A stretch of DNA of 64,000 bases from JACPVU01 sp964373255 (GCA_964373255.1 CAYJTG010000005.1:32050-96049), one strand, 5' to 3'. Positions 24,781 through 33,189 are shown, numbered from the stretch's first letter. Numbers and translations are program-made. The notes: generated by a model not told the origin, from the letters alone.

Positions 24781-25194
24781 TTACCTATATTTGCAGGGAT
24801 CAGCAAAGTAGTTTATCTCTGCGCACTTGTTGCCGCTGCACGCGTATCTTTTGTACGATGACCCGTCTGGGCATTTGCCTGTTTGACAATGAGAATCGTC
24901 ATAACATTCGACCGTCGAGCCGGAAAGCCCGTCTTGCTGTTCTGCGCCACAGACCCAGCCGCACCTTTTCTGCTCGCACACCCAGTTGCCTGTACAGAGT
25001 ATGTGGACAAGGTCTTGATTTTCACAGTCTTGGGGAACGTTGCAAAAGCCTATATTTGTATCATTTTTTGTATTATTTGACGTATAGTTCTTTTTTGCTG
25101 AAAGGTCTTTGTAGATATTGACAGAAGCAAAAGCAACGATCAAAAGCACTATTATAACTATATACAAAATCATCTTGCCATCAAATAGGCTCAT
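24781..25194 (-). CDS. Membrane-anchored Cys-rich extracytoplasmic protein
   Basis: A 137-residue protein with one N-terminal transmembrane helix (residues 8-26) and a domain with ten cysteines, including DCENQ, CTGNWVCEQKRCGWVC, CYDDSHCQTGKC and ACSGNKCAE. The paired spacing suggests disulfide-stabilised repeats outside the cell. No named family is recognised. It is transcribed in the same direction as Kae1 but is separated from it by a mobile element. Confidence 0.7.
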   Translation of the reverse strand: MSLFDGKMILYIVIIVLLIVAFASVNIYKDLSAKKNYTSNNTKNDTNIGFCNVPQDCENQDLVHILCTGNWVCEQKRCGWVCGAEQQDGLSGSTVECYDDSHCQTGKCPDGSSYKRYACSGNKCAEINYFADPCKYR

Positions 25195-25279
25195 GATTGT
25201 GATGTGTAAACCAAATCTTAAATACGTAAAAAACTAGAGCACTGTCAACTTATTATGAAGCAAGTAAATAATCTGGATA

Positions 25280-25330
25280 TTATAGCAAACAAGAAATATA
25301 ATACCTGATTCTTTTCTTGTTTAGCTATAA
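25280..25330. repeat. Family G-like hairpin nested in MITE B2
   Basis: TTATAGCAAACAAGAA pairs with TTCTTGTTTAGCTATAA around ATATAATACCTGATTC. It has the same layout as the elements at 489 and 18560. Confidence 0.6.
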
Positions 25331-25374
25331 GGGTGGTTAGCCATTGCTAACCACCCAGAAAAGGCTGTTGCCAA

Positions 25375-25410
25375 AGCAGATAGACGCACTTTAGTGCGTC
25401 AGTTTGTTTC
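25375..25410. repeat. Family D hairpin nested in MITE B2
   Basis: GATAGA, stem CGCAC/GTGCG, TCAGTTTGTTT. It lies within the second arm of the surrounding element. Confidence 0.65.
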
Positions 25411-25438
25411 AACAGCCGCTAAGTTGACAGTGCCAAAA

Positions 25439-26440
25439 TTAGAGCCACACTACTTCCACGTCATCAACACGCCATTTCGGGTTGAAGTCTATCTTCTTTG
25501 TTATTTTTTGCCCTGCGTTATGGGCAAGCCATCCGGCTATTGCTATCATACTTCCGTTGTCACCCGAATATTCCAAGGGGCATGCAAAAAGCTTCGCACT
25601 TCTTTCTTCGCACATTATGTTGAGCATTTCTGTCAGACGTTTGGATGCAGCAACGCCGCCTGTTGTCAGCACCTCTGTTTTTCCTGTATGTGCAAGCGCT
25701 CGTTCTGTTACTTCTGTCAGCATCGCGTAGCAAGTCTCCTGAAATGAGAAGCATAGGTCAGCAAGCAACCCTGAGCGCTGTTTTTCTGTTTTTACATTAC
25801 TATTTTCCCACTTCTGCACAGCAGCCGTGAGTATGCCTGAAAATGAGAGGTCCATGCCCTTTACAACGTAAGGCAGCTCGATATAATTCCCGCCTTGTGA
25901 CAGTTGTTCCATCAGCGGTCCGCCGAAGCCCGGATTTCCTGTAACCTCGCGCATAAATGTGTCAATGGCATTGCCGATCGCTATGTCTTCTGTTTCCCCA
26001 AAAACGCGGTAGCGTTTTTGGGCGTAGCCAATTATTTGCGTGTTGCCTCCTGATACATAAATGACGATAGGGTCTTTGCATTTCGTAAGAAAGCGGCCTA
26101 TTTCTATGTGCGCCACAGGATGATTTACGGCAACGACGGGCTTGTTTGTTTCCTTTGAAATTTGTGAAGCAAATTCTGCGCCGATTTTCAGACACGGCGG
26201 CATACCAGGCCCTGCTGAGTAAGAAATCAAGTCGATGTCACTAAGCGCAAGGCTTGTTTGCCCTAGCGCTTTGCTCAATACATCATCCTTTACTTTTTCA
26301 TGGTGGTTCTTTGCCTCTATCGGGTGTATGCCGCCTTTCTCAGGCTTGTATACGTCGCGCACGTCTGCCAGAATTTTTTCCCCGTCGAATATGCCTATGC
26401 CAAACGTATGGGCGGTGCATTCTATTCCGAGCGATATCAT
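25439..26440 (-). CDS. kae1: Kae1/TsaD, KEOPS threonylcarbamoyl transferase subunit
   Basis: A 333-residue ASKHA-fold protein. LGIECTAHTFGIGI opens the domain; NHPVAHIE supplies the metal-binding His107 and His111; YVSGGNTQ, GNAIDTFMREV and the late GDNGSMIA Asp follow. It transfers the threonylcarbamoyl group to A37 to form t6A. It is stand-alone and not fused to the Bud32 kinase. A mobile element is inserted right at the stop codon without changing the protein. Confidence 0.96.
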   Translation of the reverse strand: MISLGIECTAHTFGIGIFDGEKILADVRDVYKPEKGGIHPIEAKNHHEKVKDDVLSKALGQTSLALSDIDLISYSAGPGMPPCLKIGAEFASQISKETNKPVVAVNHPVAHIEIGRFLTKCKDPIVIYVSGGNTQIIGYAQKRYRVFGETEDIAIGNAIDTFMREVTGNPGFGGPLMEQLSQGGNYIELPYVVKGMDLSFSGILTAAVQKWENSNVKTEKQRSGLLADLCFSFQETCYAMLTEVTERALAHTGKTEVLTTGGVAASKRLTEMLNIMCEERSAKLFACPLEYSGDNGSMIAIAGWLAHNAGQKITKKIDFNPKWRVDDVEVVWL

Positions 26441-26464
26441 ACGTAAGTAGTTGTAGAAAAAGTA

Positions 26465-27148
26465 TTAATTGATGAACTCTAAAATCTTATTCATATCCTT
26501 TTCATTTACAAGGAATAGACGTCCTCTATTTTTCATATTTTTGAGAGTTTTGTCAGTAAAGACTTCTGCATTTGTTATTTCATTGGGGCAAAATAGAATG
26601 CCCGTTCCAACGCGTTTCAATATAGGCAGGTCTGTCAGTCCGTCGCCAATATATGTTATATCTTTTGCTGTCACGTTGTACAATTTCTCTATTTTCTTCA
26701 GCACGCCGACTTTCTCTGTTCTTACAGAATCGCCGTTTATCTCTCCCGTCAGAAAGCCGTCTTTTACGCCGAACCGAGACGCATAGATATGATCGATATA
26801 GCCTTCAATTTTGTTTTTTCTGAGAAATTTCTTTATTAAGCTTTTATCATTTATGCTGACGATGACAATCTTGTACCCCATCTTCTTCAGCTTTATTATC
26901 GCATTTTTTGTGTTTTTGTTCAATCCCATAAACATGCCCATTTTCTCAACGTATTCGTAGGGCACGCCTTTCGACAACTTCATTAGTTTTTTTACGTCCC
27001 TGAAAAATTTTTTCGGGTGCCTGTTGTCCTCAAGAATTTGAATCCCGTACTTGAGCTCTTTGAATTTGTTTCCAAAGACATTAGAAAATTTTCTGAGCGT
27101 GCTCCTGTTTGTCAGGACGTCGTCAAAATCAAAGCATACAACTTTCAT
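26465..27148 (-). CDS. HAD-superfamily phosphatase (SerB-like)
   Basis: A 227-residue HAD hydrolase. Motif I is FDFDDVLTN near residues 5-13 (Asp nucleophile), motif II IVIVSIND, motif III the Lys-containing linker, and motif IV YIGDGLTDLPIL. The helical cap and the length resemble phosphoserine-phosphatase-like members. The substrate is not determined. The ATG at 27148 is preferred over the longer frame since the family begins directly before motif I. Confidence 0.85.
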   Translation of the reverse strand: MKVVCFDFDDVLTNRSTLRKFSNVFGNKFKELKYGIQILEDNRHPKKFFRDVKKLMKLSKGVPYEYVEKMGMFMGLNKNTKNAIIKLKKMGYKIVIVSINDKSLIKKFLRKNKIEGYIDHIYASRFGVKDGFLTGEINGDSVRTEKVGVLKKIEKLYNVTAKDITYIGDGLTDLPILKRVGTGILFCPNEITNAEVFTDKTLKNMKNRGRLFLVNEKDMNKILEFIN

Positions 27149-27222
27149 AGGATAAGTATTGGTAGTACGATTATAAATTGGTTGGGTCGATCTAATGTGC
27201 ACAAGGAATGTATCTTCTATTA

Positions 27223-27477
27223 TTATTTTTGTATCTGCGCGTAGCCGCAGCGGCCACAGTATTTTCTGTTCTTGTACTGCGCGATGAACGTGCCTGCACC
27301 ACAGCGCGGGCAGTTTTCATTCTTTCTTACGGCTTTGCCGCCTTCTATCTTGTACAATTTCCAGACCTGTACCTTGGCGTGTTTTTTCTTTGACTTTGGC
27401 CTCTCTTTCTGTGATTTTTTCTCCTTCTTTTTCTCCTCTTTCACGGGCTCTGGTGGTTGCTCTTGCGGTCTTGGCAT
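27223..27477 (-). CDS. rps27ae: 30S ribosomal protein S27ae (eS31)
   Basis: An 84-residue protein. The Lys/Glu-rich N-terminal 35 residues are unusually long and low-complexity. The C-terminal zinc ribbon CPRCGAGTF and YCGRCGYA is characteristic of S27ae. It binds the small-subunit beak. It normally follows S24e closely; here a mobile element of family A (27498-27630) sits between the two genes. Confidence 0.93.
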   Translation of the reverse strand: MPRPQEQPPEPVKEEKKKEKKSQKERPKSKKKHAKVQVWKLYKIEGGKAVRKNENCPRCGAGTFIAQYKNRKYCGRCGYAQIQK

Positions 27478-27497
27478 GATTATAAACCTCTTACTTT

Positions 27498-27630
27498 GGC
27501 TCTGTTGAAAACCTATGAAAAAGCATCGACGTAGACCCTTACGTCTTATCGACGTAAGGGTCAGCTAGAGCTATTGTCAAAAGACAATAGCTCTCACGTC
27601 GATGCTTTTATTGAGCATTTCAACAGAGCT
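27498..27630. mobile_element. IS6-like MITE, family A copy 3
   Basis: GGCTCTGTTGAAAACC at the left end and CAACAGAGCT at the right. Inner arms are GACCCTTACGTC and GAGCTATTGTC, each with a matching partner. Duplication CTTACTTT/CCTACTTT (27490-27497, 27631-27638; 7 of 8). It splits the S24e-S27ae pair, with the S24e stop inside the right duplication. Confidence 0.9.
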
Positions 27631-27631
27631 C

Positions 27632-27946
27632 CTACTTTCCTTCTTTTCCTTTGCTATCTTTGGTCTGCTCTTCTGCCGGAACTTCTGGTTTTTCTTCTTT
27701 CTTAGACAGGTCTTTTGCCTTCTTTTCATCCCATATAAAAACGTGTGCGGTTGCTTTGGGCATGCCATTTTCTGGCATTATGTCGTAGACTTCTATGTGC
27801 TCGACTTCTTTGCCTATCTCTTTGGCTAATAATTGCTGCAGCGCAGCTTTTTGTGGCGTAGGTTCTTCTGGATTTTCTATGCCTACGACTAGCTCTTTTC
27901 TTTTCATGAACGGGTTATATTTTTCCTTTGCGATTTCTGTTTTCAT
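27632..27946 (-). CDS. rps24e: 30S ribosomal protein S24e (eS24)
   Basis: A 104-residue protein. The start MKTEIAKEKYNPFMKRKEL and the segment YDIMPENGMPKATAHVFIWD match archaeal S24e. The C-terminal 30 residues are a Lys/Glu-rich tail. It is the upstream partner of S27ae. Expression of the downstream gene may now pass through the inserted palindromic element. Confidence 0.93.
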   Translation of the reverse strand: MKTEIAKEKYNPFMKRKELVVGIENPEEPTPQKAALQQLLAKEIGKEVEHIEVYDIMPENGMPKATAHVFIWDEKKAKDLSKKEEKPEVPAEEQTKDSKGKEGK

Positions 27947-28040
27947 AATTGATTCATTAATAATAATGACAAAGCTTTAAAAACGAATTGAAGAAATCGG
28001 TAATAATCATATATATATCCCGGTAAACAAATTTTACAAC

Positions 28041-29369
28041 ATGGCAAAGGTCCGCATTACGCATGTAATTCTTTCGTTTCTTGTCGCTGCTATCGCATAC
28101 CTGATCCCTTTTGGCTTGGAAGAGGGCGCGCACAGTATGCTATTCGTTATGGTATTCGTTGCAGCGCTATGGATCAGCGAGTCTGCACCGCTTTACGCAA
28201 CAGCCATTTTTGCCGCGTTTCTGATTATAACGATTGTCGGGCTTAAGCCTAATGACGTTTTTCCGCAGTATTTTGACCCGCTTATAGTTCTGCTCCTCGG
28301 CGGGTTTGTCATTGCTGTTGCCATCAACAAATACGGATTGGATGAGTACATTGCATACAAGATTATTGCCAAGACCGGGACAGGTTCACGGATGATTGTT
28401 CTCGGCCTTATGATAACAGCCACGTTCTTATCAATGTGGATCAGCAACTCTGCGACAGCAGCGATAATCATGCCTATCGCACTTGTAGTACTTGCAAAGA
28501 ACAGGGTAAAAGCCGGAAAGTCAAATTTTGGCAAGGCGTGCGTCCTCGCTGTCGGCTATGGTGCGACTATCGGCGGGATCGGAACAATAATCGGCAGCAC
28601 GCCAAACATAATAGCAGCAAAATTCCTTCATGACCGAGGCGTAGAATTCGGATTTTATGAGTGGCTCTACAGGGGATTTCCATTCATGATTATTCTTATG
28701 CTTGTTGGCTGGTTAGTTCTTATCACATTGTACAAGCCTGAAAAAAAAGAAATAATAACAATAAGAAAAACCCAGAATATGACCCGCGATCAAAAGAAGG
28801 TCCTTGCAATATTTGTTTTGACAGTATTTTTATGGATTACAGAAAATTTCCATGGTCTAAGCAACAGCACCGTTTCGCTTGTGCCGATAATTCTTTACTA
28901 CTTTTCCGGATTGTTGGTCACGGAAGATTTTCTGAAGATCGACTGGCCAACGCTCATTCTTGTTGGCGGCGGCCTTGCTCTTGGATTTGGGATACATGCA
29001 ACCGCCCTGGACAGCAACATGGCCGCAGTTTTGTCAAATGCTGTTTTTGGTCAGGGCGTACTTGCACTGTTTATCATTCTTGGTATTTCAGGCGTGTTGA
29101 TGACGATATTTATCAGCAATACGACAGCTGCAGCCGTATACCTGCCGATAGTTGTCGCGCTTGCTTCGTCGTTCGGAACAGGGATTACAAACGTTGTTGT
29201 AGTGGCTGCAATTGGTGTGTCGCTTGATTTCATATTTCCGTTCGGGACGCCGCCTACCGCCATAGCATACGACACAAAATTTGTCAATACAAAAGATATA
29301 GCAAAAGCAGGAATAATTATATCAGCGATAGGTGTGGTTCTGCTCGCATTGATAGGAATGGTATGGTAG
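28041..29369 (+). CDS. SLC13/DASS-family anion:sodium symporter
   Basis: A 442-residue membrane protein with about eleven helices. The two pseudo-repeat sodium/anion loops are SMWISNSATAAIIMP near residues 131-145 and ISNTTAAAVYLP near 355-366. Members carry dicarboxylates, citrate, sulfate or phosphate; the substrate is not readable. It has its own TATA-like box upstream (ATATATATCC region about 28009) and is divergent from S24e. Confidence 0.9.
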   Translation: MAKVRITHVILSFLVAAIAYLIPFGLEEGAHSMLFVMVFVAALWISESAPLYATAIFAAFLIITIVGLKPNDVFPQYFDPLIVLLLGGFVIAVAINKYGLDEYIAYKIIAKTGTGSRMIVLGLMITATFLSMWISNSATAAIIMPIALVVLAKNRVKAGKSNFGKACVLAVGYGATIGGIGTIIGSTPNIIAAKFLHDRGVEFGFYEWLYRGFPFMIILMLVGWLVLITLYKPEKKEIITIRKTQNMTRDQKKVLAIFVLTVFLWITENFHGLSNSTVSLVPIILYYFSGLLVTEDFLKIDWPTLILVGGGLALGFGIHATALDSNMAAVLSNAVFGQGVLALFIILGISGVLMTIFISNTTAAAVYLPIVVALASSFGTGITNVVVVAAIGVSLDFIFPFGTPPTAIAYDTKFVNTKDIAKAGIIISAIGVVLLALIGMVW

Positions 29370-29384
29370 TTTCGTTGTAATATG

Positions 29385-29564
29385 TCACACCTTTATCGCG
29401 TACTTTCCAGGCGCAGTTATTCCAAGCTTTTTCGCGACTTCTGATTCTGTATCAAATATTACAACTACGCCCTGAAAGCTGCTCGTTGTGTTTGTGGATT
29501 TGCACACGGGGCATACGTTTCCCTTTGTTATTATCGCCTTGCAGTCCTTGCACGCTTTTTTCAT
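29385..29564 (-). CDS. spt4: Transcription elongation factor Spt4 (RpoE2)
   Basis: A 59-residue zinc protein. KACKDCKAI and CPVCKS supply the four Cys ligands. The closing VVVIFDTESEVAKKLG segment and the GKYAIKV end match archaeal Spt4. It pairs with Spt5 on RNA polymerase. It lies downstream of rpoE on the same strand, the usual archaeal arrangement, with a hairpin-rich spacer between. Confidence 0.92.
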   Translation of the reverse strand: MKKACKDCKAIITKGNVCPVCKSTNTTSSFQGVVVIFDTESEVAKKLGITAPGKYAIKV

Positions 29565-29584
29565 AATACATCCCTTTTCTTAAG

Positions 29585-29620
29585 ACTGATAGACGCATCG
29601 AAGATGCGTCAGTTTGTTTA
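29585..29620. repeat. Family D hairpin module
   Basis: GATAGA, stem CGCATC/GATGCG, TCAGTTTGTTT. It is nested between TTAAGAC and TTTAAGGTC, which themselves can pair. Confidence 0.6.
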
Positions 29621-29665
29621 AGGTCTGTATCAATCCCAAAAGAACATGGGATCTTTCAGACCTTC
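29621..29665 (-). terminator. Hairpin between rpoE and spt4
   Basis: AAGGTCTG and CAGACCTT pair, with an inner ATCCCA/TGGGAT stem. It lies between the rpoE stop (29676) and spt4 and could reduce or process the transcript. It may also be one of the dispersed asymmetric hairpins. Confidence 0.4.
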
Positions 29666-29675
29666 AATTTCAATA

Positions 29676-30230
29676 TTACCTTTCCCTCTTCTTCTTTTTT
29701 TTATCCTTCTCTATCCAGTCCAGCGACCCAAGCAGCGGCTGCCTCATTGTAAGCGATATCTTGCTCCGGCCCTTTCCCAGAGAGACGCCAACAATGCGCG
29801 CCCTCACGAGGTCGCCCTCTTTCAGTCTGTATCCTGATTTCTTTCCTGTGAATATGGAATTTTTTGCATCGTAAGCAATCTTGTCGTCCATTATCTGGCT
29901 TACATGGATCAGCGCGTCCAGCGGCCCGACTCTTGTGAATGCGCCAAATTCCGTGATATCGACTACCTCGCCAAGTACAATCTCGTTGAGTTCAGGTCTG
30001 TAGGCGAGTATCTTGAATTCGACAGGATAATAAATTGCGCCATCCTCGGGAATTATTTTTCCCTCACCGACCTTAAGAACTTCGGTCACCGCCAGAAAAA
30101 CTCCTACGTCAGGATTCAGTTTTCCCTCGATCTGCTCCTGAAGAGATTCTTTGACAGACTGCCCCAATTCAAGGTCAAACTTCGTCGGCGGCACGCGCAC
30201 TTCGTCCTTAACCGTCAGTATTTTGAACAT
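29676..30230 (-). CDS. rpoE: RNA polymerase subunit RpoE (Rpb7)
   Basis: A 184-residue subunit. The N-terminal Rpb7 domain (MFKILTVKDEVRVPP onward) is followed by an S1 OB-fold from about residue 82 (GEVVDITEFGAFTRVG). The C-terminus is a basic tail (EKDKKKKKRER). With RpoF it forms the polymerase stalk that binds nascent RNA and aids open-complex formation. spt4 lies downstream. The start is close to a family C repeat (30242), which may carry the promoter. Confidence 0.95.
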   Translation of the reverse strand: MFKILTVKDEVRVPPTKFDLELGQSVKESLQEQIEGKLNPDVGVFLAVTEVLKVGEGKIIPEDGAIYYPVEFKILAYRPELNEIVLGEVVDITEFGAFTRVGPLDALIHVSQIMDDKIAYDAKNSIFTGKKSGYRLKEGDLVRARIVGVSLGKGRSKISLTMRQPLLGSLDWIEKDKKKKKRER

Positions 30231-30241
30231 TCTAAATCACT

Positions 30242-30352
30242 CTACATTAAGGGAAACCCAGGTTTCCCTTATAACACGCAAAGAACCAAAGGTTCTTTGG
30301 TGCACCAGAAAGCTTTGCTTTCTGTGTGTCTAGACTTAATCCCTTCCTGAAA
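30242..30352 (+). repeat. Family C multi-hairpin repeat, copy 3
   Basis: CTACATTAAGGGA-AACC-TCCCTTA, then hairpins with arms CAAAGAACC and AGAAAGC around GTGCAC, ending TCTAGACTTAATCCCTTCCTGA. Nearly identical to copy 1. It lies immediately upstream of rpoE. A further AAGCTTTTTT/AAAAAAGCTT hairpin follows at about 30361-30382. Confidence 0.8.
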
Positions 30353-30416
30353 TTTTTGCTTAAGCTTTTTTAAAAAAGCTTACTAGACTTGCCTTCCCTC
30401 ACTTGCCTGTTTGTTC

Positions 30417-30895
30417 TCATGAGTAGTTAGAAATTTTAAAATCATGAAGAACATATCTTTCTTGAGAGTAAGAGGTTTTAAAGCTTTCTTTCATCGGTAT
30501 TGAAAAATTAACATTCCACCATTTTTCTACAGTATCTCCGAAAGTTGGATTACTGCCTCTTTGCAGTAATCCTCTACCGAGGTATATGCCACAAGGCGTA
30601 TACCTCACTTTCGGAGATACTCTTCTATGTAGAACAGTACTTTGTTGGGATCGACAGGCCCATAGGACATTTTGTGCTTGTGATTTTCAAAGACCGATAA
30701 CATGTAATCCCCCGGTTTGATACTTTGCACTATATCTGTTCTTTCTTTAGGGACAAATATGCCATTGAATTCATCGTGGCAAACAATTTCATAACAACCA
30801 GGAAAATCAGAAGGTTCTTCTATGTGTGATACTTTCCTGACTCTAGTATGAAGACCATTTTCAATAAGCTTGTCTGTAGTTTGAACCTGTAGCAT
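30417..30895 (-). pseudogene. Unknown gene split by a 90-bp mobile element
   Basis: The intact 5' part (30895 to 30605) encodes 96 residues ending VLFYIEEYLRK, where the last residues come from the inserted element. After the element a frame continues as VEKWWNVNFS to ISNYS and stops at 30417. Aligning the imperfect 8-bp duplications (ATAGAAGA at 30628-30621, GTAGAAAA at 30530-30523) removes 98 bp and joins the two frames exactly: ...VLFYVEKWWNV.... The ancestral protein was therefore about 130 residues. The shortened product may still be made. The family is not recognised; the sequence is soluble with a DYMLSVFENHKHK strand. Confidence 0.65.
30531..30620. mobile_element. 90-bp palindromic MITE, family I
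   Basis: GTATCTCCGAAAGT and ACTTTCGGAGATAC form a perfect 14-bp outer stem around two hairpins (GGATTACTGC/GCAGTAATCC and GAGGTATATGCC/GGCGTATACCTC). It has the same size and layout as family B but a different sequence. The flanking 8-bp duplication matches at 6 of 8 positions. It interrupts the gene at 30417-30895. Confidence 0.8.
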
Positions 30896-30971
30896 CGAAT
30901 AAACCCGATTCCAACTATCATAGAAAACTTTTTAAAGACGTTTCTGTTTTTTGTTCTGTATGTTAAGTTAA

Positions 30972-31013
30972 TGTGATCCAAATAAATAATCGTGATACTA
31001 AATTTGGATCACA
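30972..31013. repeat. Family F hairpin, copy 2
   Basis: TGTGATCCAAAT and ATTTGGATCACA pair around AAATAATCGTGATACTA. It matches 22253-22291 with only a few changes. It is immediately followed by a family E element. Confidence 0.7.
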
Positions 31014-31069
31014 GTACATAGCGAAACAAAGTTTCGCTTGTACAGGTAAAGCTTTGCTTTACCATGTAC
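31014..31069. repeat. Family E double hairpin
   Basis: GTACAT and ATGTAC enclose hairpins GCGAAAC/GTTTCGC and GGTAAAGC/GCTTTACC joined by TTGTACAGG. It is part of a tandem of three hairpin elements (F, E, G-like) downstream of hppA. Confidence 0.75.
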
Positions 31070-31113
31070 TGTGCACAAGGAATGTAATATACCGATTCAT
31101 TCCTTGTAGCACA
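31069..31113. repeat. Family G-like hairpin
   Basis: TGTGCACAAGGAAT pairs with ATTCCTTGTAGCACA around GTAATATACCG. It directly follows the family E element. Confidence 0.55.
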
Positions 31114-31134
31114 TTAAAAGAAAACAGAGCCCGT

Positions 31135-33183
31135 CTAGATAAACAGCGGTGCCAGAACTAATGTGATAGTCGCCAAAAGTTTTATCAATACGTGGAGAGA
31201 TGGGCCGGCCGTGTCCTTTAAAGGGTCGCCGACCGTGTCGCCGACAACAGCCGCCTTGTGCGCTTCGCTTCCCTTGCCGCCAAGGGCGCCTGCCTCTATG
31301 AATTTCTTGGCATTGTCCCAGGCTCCGCCGCCATTGTTCATCACGATTGCAAGCAGTACGCCCGCTATCGTGCCCACCATCAGCAACGCCGCGACAGCTT
31401 CCGCTTTCAGCACGACACCAACGACTATAGGGAATACAATCACAAGAACGCCGGGAAGAATCATGTTTTTTAGCGCGCCCTTTGCCGTTATGTCAACGCA
31501 TATAGCATAGTTGGGCTTTTTCTTGCCCGACATTATGGCCTTGTCCTTGAACTGCCTTCTCACCTCTTCTATAATATAAGATGCAGTTTTTCCTACAGCC
31601 CTTATTGCTAATGAACTAAACAAAAACACCAGCATAGCGCCGAGCATTGCGCCTATGAAGACAGGCACCTTTGCTATGTCGACAACCGCAAACGTCTTGC
31701 CCGTCAGTACTGCTATCTCGTCCATGTAAGCCGCGAAAAGCAGGAACGCCGCCAGTGCCGCCGAGCCTATCGCATAGCCTTTTGTAAGCGCCTTTGTTGT
31801 GTTGCCTACGGCATCCAGTCTGTCTGTATTTTTTCTTATCGACGCAGGCGCGTTTGACATCTCAACAATGCCGCCGGCGTTGTCTGTTATAGGGCCAAAC
31901 GTGTCCATGGAAAGTATGTAGGCAGCGGTTGCGAGCATACCCATGGTTGCTATCGCCGTTCCATAAAGTCCGCCGTTAGGCACGCCGGACATTATTCCAA
32001 AATTGTAAGACAAAAATAATGCGCCTGAAATAACTAAGACGGGCAACGCCGTATTTTCCAGCGCCACAGAGAACCCTGTTATTATATTTGTAGCAGGACC
32101 CGTCTTCGACGCGTCTACGATGCTCTTTACAGGCCTGTACCTGTATTCTGTATAGTACTGTGTGATGAAAACAAATAGCACGCTCATTACCAGACCTACA
32201 AGGCCTGCGTAGAAGAACCATATATTGTTAAGCATGCTCATCGTTGCGTAGTAGAACATTATCGCCGCCAGTATAGTTGTTATGTAATACCCGCGGTTAA
32301 GCGCCTTCATAGGGTCCTCGTCGCCACGCGCCTTTGCAAAAATTATTCCGACTATTGATGCAATCAGACCAAAAGATCTAGCAACTAATGGAAATAGTAT
32401 ACCATTAACGCCGAAGACAGGATAGAGCGCAACGCCGAGTATCATCGCACCTATATTTTCGGCGGCTGTGCTCTCAAACAGGTCCGCACCACGGCCCGCA
32501 CAGTCGCCAACGTTGTCGCCCACAAGGTCGGCAATAACAGCAGGATTTCTTGGGTCGTCTTCTGGTATCCCCTTTTCCACCTTCCCGACGAGATCTGCAC
32601 CAACGTCAGCGGCCTTTGTGTAAATACCGCCGCCCAGCTGTGCAAACAGCGCTACAAACGACGCCCCGAACGCGTAGCCGACAATCATGAATGGCGTTTT
32701 TTGCGGATCAGCTCCAAATGCATAGTAAACGCCCGCGACGCCAATAAGAGAAAGCGCAACGACAAATATGCCCGAAACAGCCCCGCCAAGCATGGCAATT
32801 CTCATCGCCCTCGCCGTCGAATGCTGGGCAGCCGCCGCGGTCCTGATGTTTGAGCGCACAGAGATAGACATCCCTATTATCCCTGCGATGGCTGAGCAAA
32901 GTGCGCCAAGAAGAAAGGCTACGGATGTATGTGTAGCGTAGTCCCATTTGCCTACATAAGAATAGACACCAAAAATTATTGCAGCTGTTATGACAGACAG
33001 TATTCCTATTGTTTTGTATTGTCGCTTGATGAAGGCCTCCGCGCCCTCGCGTATGTGATCTGATATTTCCTGCATCTTTGCGCTGCCCTTGTCCTGCTTC
33101 AGAACGTACCACGCAAAGCAGACAGCAACAATTATAGAAATTAAGCTTATCCCAAAGACGATTTCAAGCAACACGACCACCAT
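31135..33183 (-). CDS. hppA: Membrane-bound proton-translocating pyrophosphatase, K+-independent type
   Basis: A 682-residue membrane protein with about sixteen helices. The substrate region is DVGADLVGKVEKG, EDDPRNPAVIADLVGDNVGD. The ion-dependence segment reads GNTTKALTKG: Lys and Thr at the two diagnostic sites mark the K+-independent class rather than the K+-dependent class (Ala, Gly/Ala). It couples pyrophosphate hydrolysis to proton export. It ends in a small cluster of hairpin repeats. Confidence 0.95.
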   Translation of the reverse strand: MVVVLLEIVFGISLISIIVAVCFAWYVLKQDKGSAKMQEISDHIREGAEAFIKRQYKTIGILSVITAAIIFGVYSYVGKWDYATHTSVAFLLGALCSAIAGIIGMSISVRSNIRTAAAAQHSTARAMRIAMLGGAVSGIFVVALSLIGVAGVYYAFGADPQKTPFMIVGYAFGASFVALFAQLGGGIYTKAADVGADLVGKVEKGIPEDDPRNPAVIADLVGDNVGDCAGRGADLFESTAAENIGAMILGVALYPVFGVNGILFPLVARSFGLIASIVGIIFAKARGDEDPMKALNRGYYITTILAAIMFYYATMSMLNNIWFFYAGLVGLVMSVLFVFITQYYTEYRYRPVKSIVDASKTGPATNIITGFSVALENTALPVLVISGALFLSYNFGIMSGVPNGGLYGTAIATMGMLATAAYILSMDTFGPITDNAGGIVEMSNAPASIRKNTDRLDAVGNTTKALTKGYAIGSAALAAFLLFAAYMDEIAVLTGKTFAVVDIAKVPVFIGAMLGAMLVFLFSSLAIRAVGKTASYIIEEVRRQFKDKAIMSGKKKPNYAICVDITAKGALKNMILPGVLVIVFPIVVGVVLKAEAVAALLMVGTIAGVLLAIVMNNGGGAWDNAKKFIEAGALGGKGSEAHKAAVVGDTVGDPLKDTAGPSLHVLIKLLATITLVLAPLFI

Positions 33184-33189
33184 TCAATT

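Larger units (their letters stand above)
25238..25434. mobile_element. IS6-like MITE, family B copy 2, with two nested inserts
   Basis: The ends are GCACTGTCAACTT and AAGTTGACAGTGCC. The flanking duplication is AAAACTAG/AAAATTAG (25230-25237, 25435-25442; 7 of 8). At 197 bp it is twice the usual size since a family G-like hairpin (25280-25330) sits near the left end and a family D hairpin (25375-25410) splits the GGCTGTTGCC arm. The right duplication contains the Kae1 stop codon. Confidence 0.88.

Noticed and set aside
27196..27213. GTGCACAAGGAATGTA, matching part of the hairpin at 31069
   Set aside because: No pairing arm follows, so it is either a tiny fragment or a coincidence.
30417..30608. 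A separate 63-residue gene
   Set aside because: Its N-terminal third is encoded by mobile element I, and the rest continues the upstream gene in frame after removing the element.
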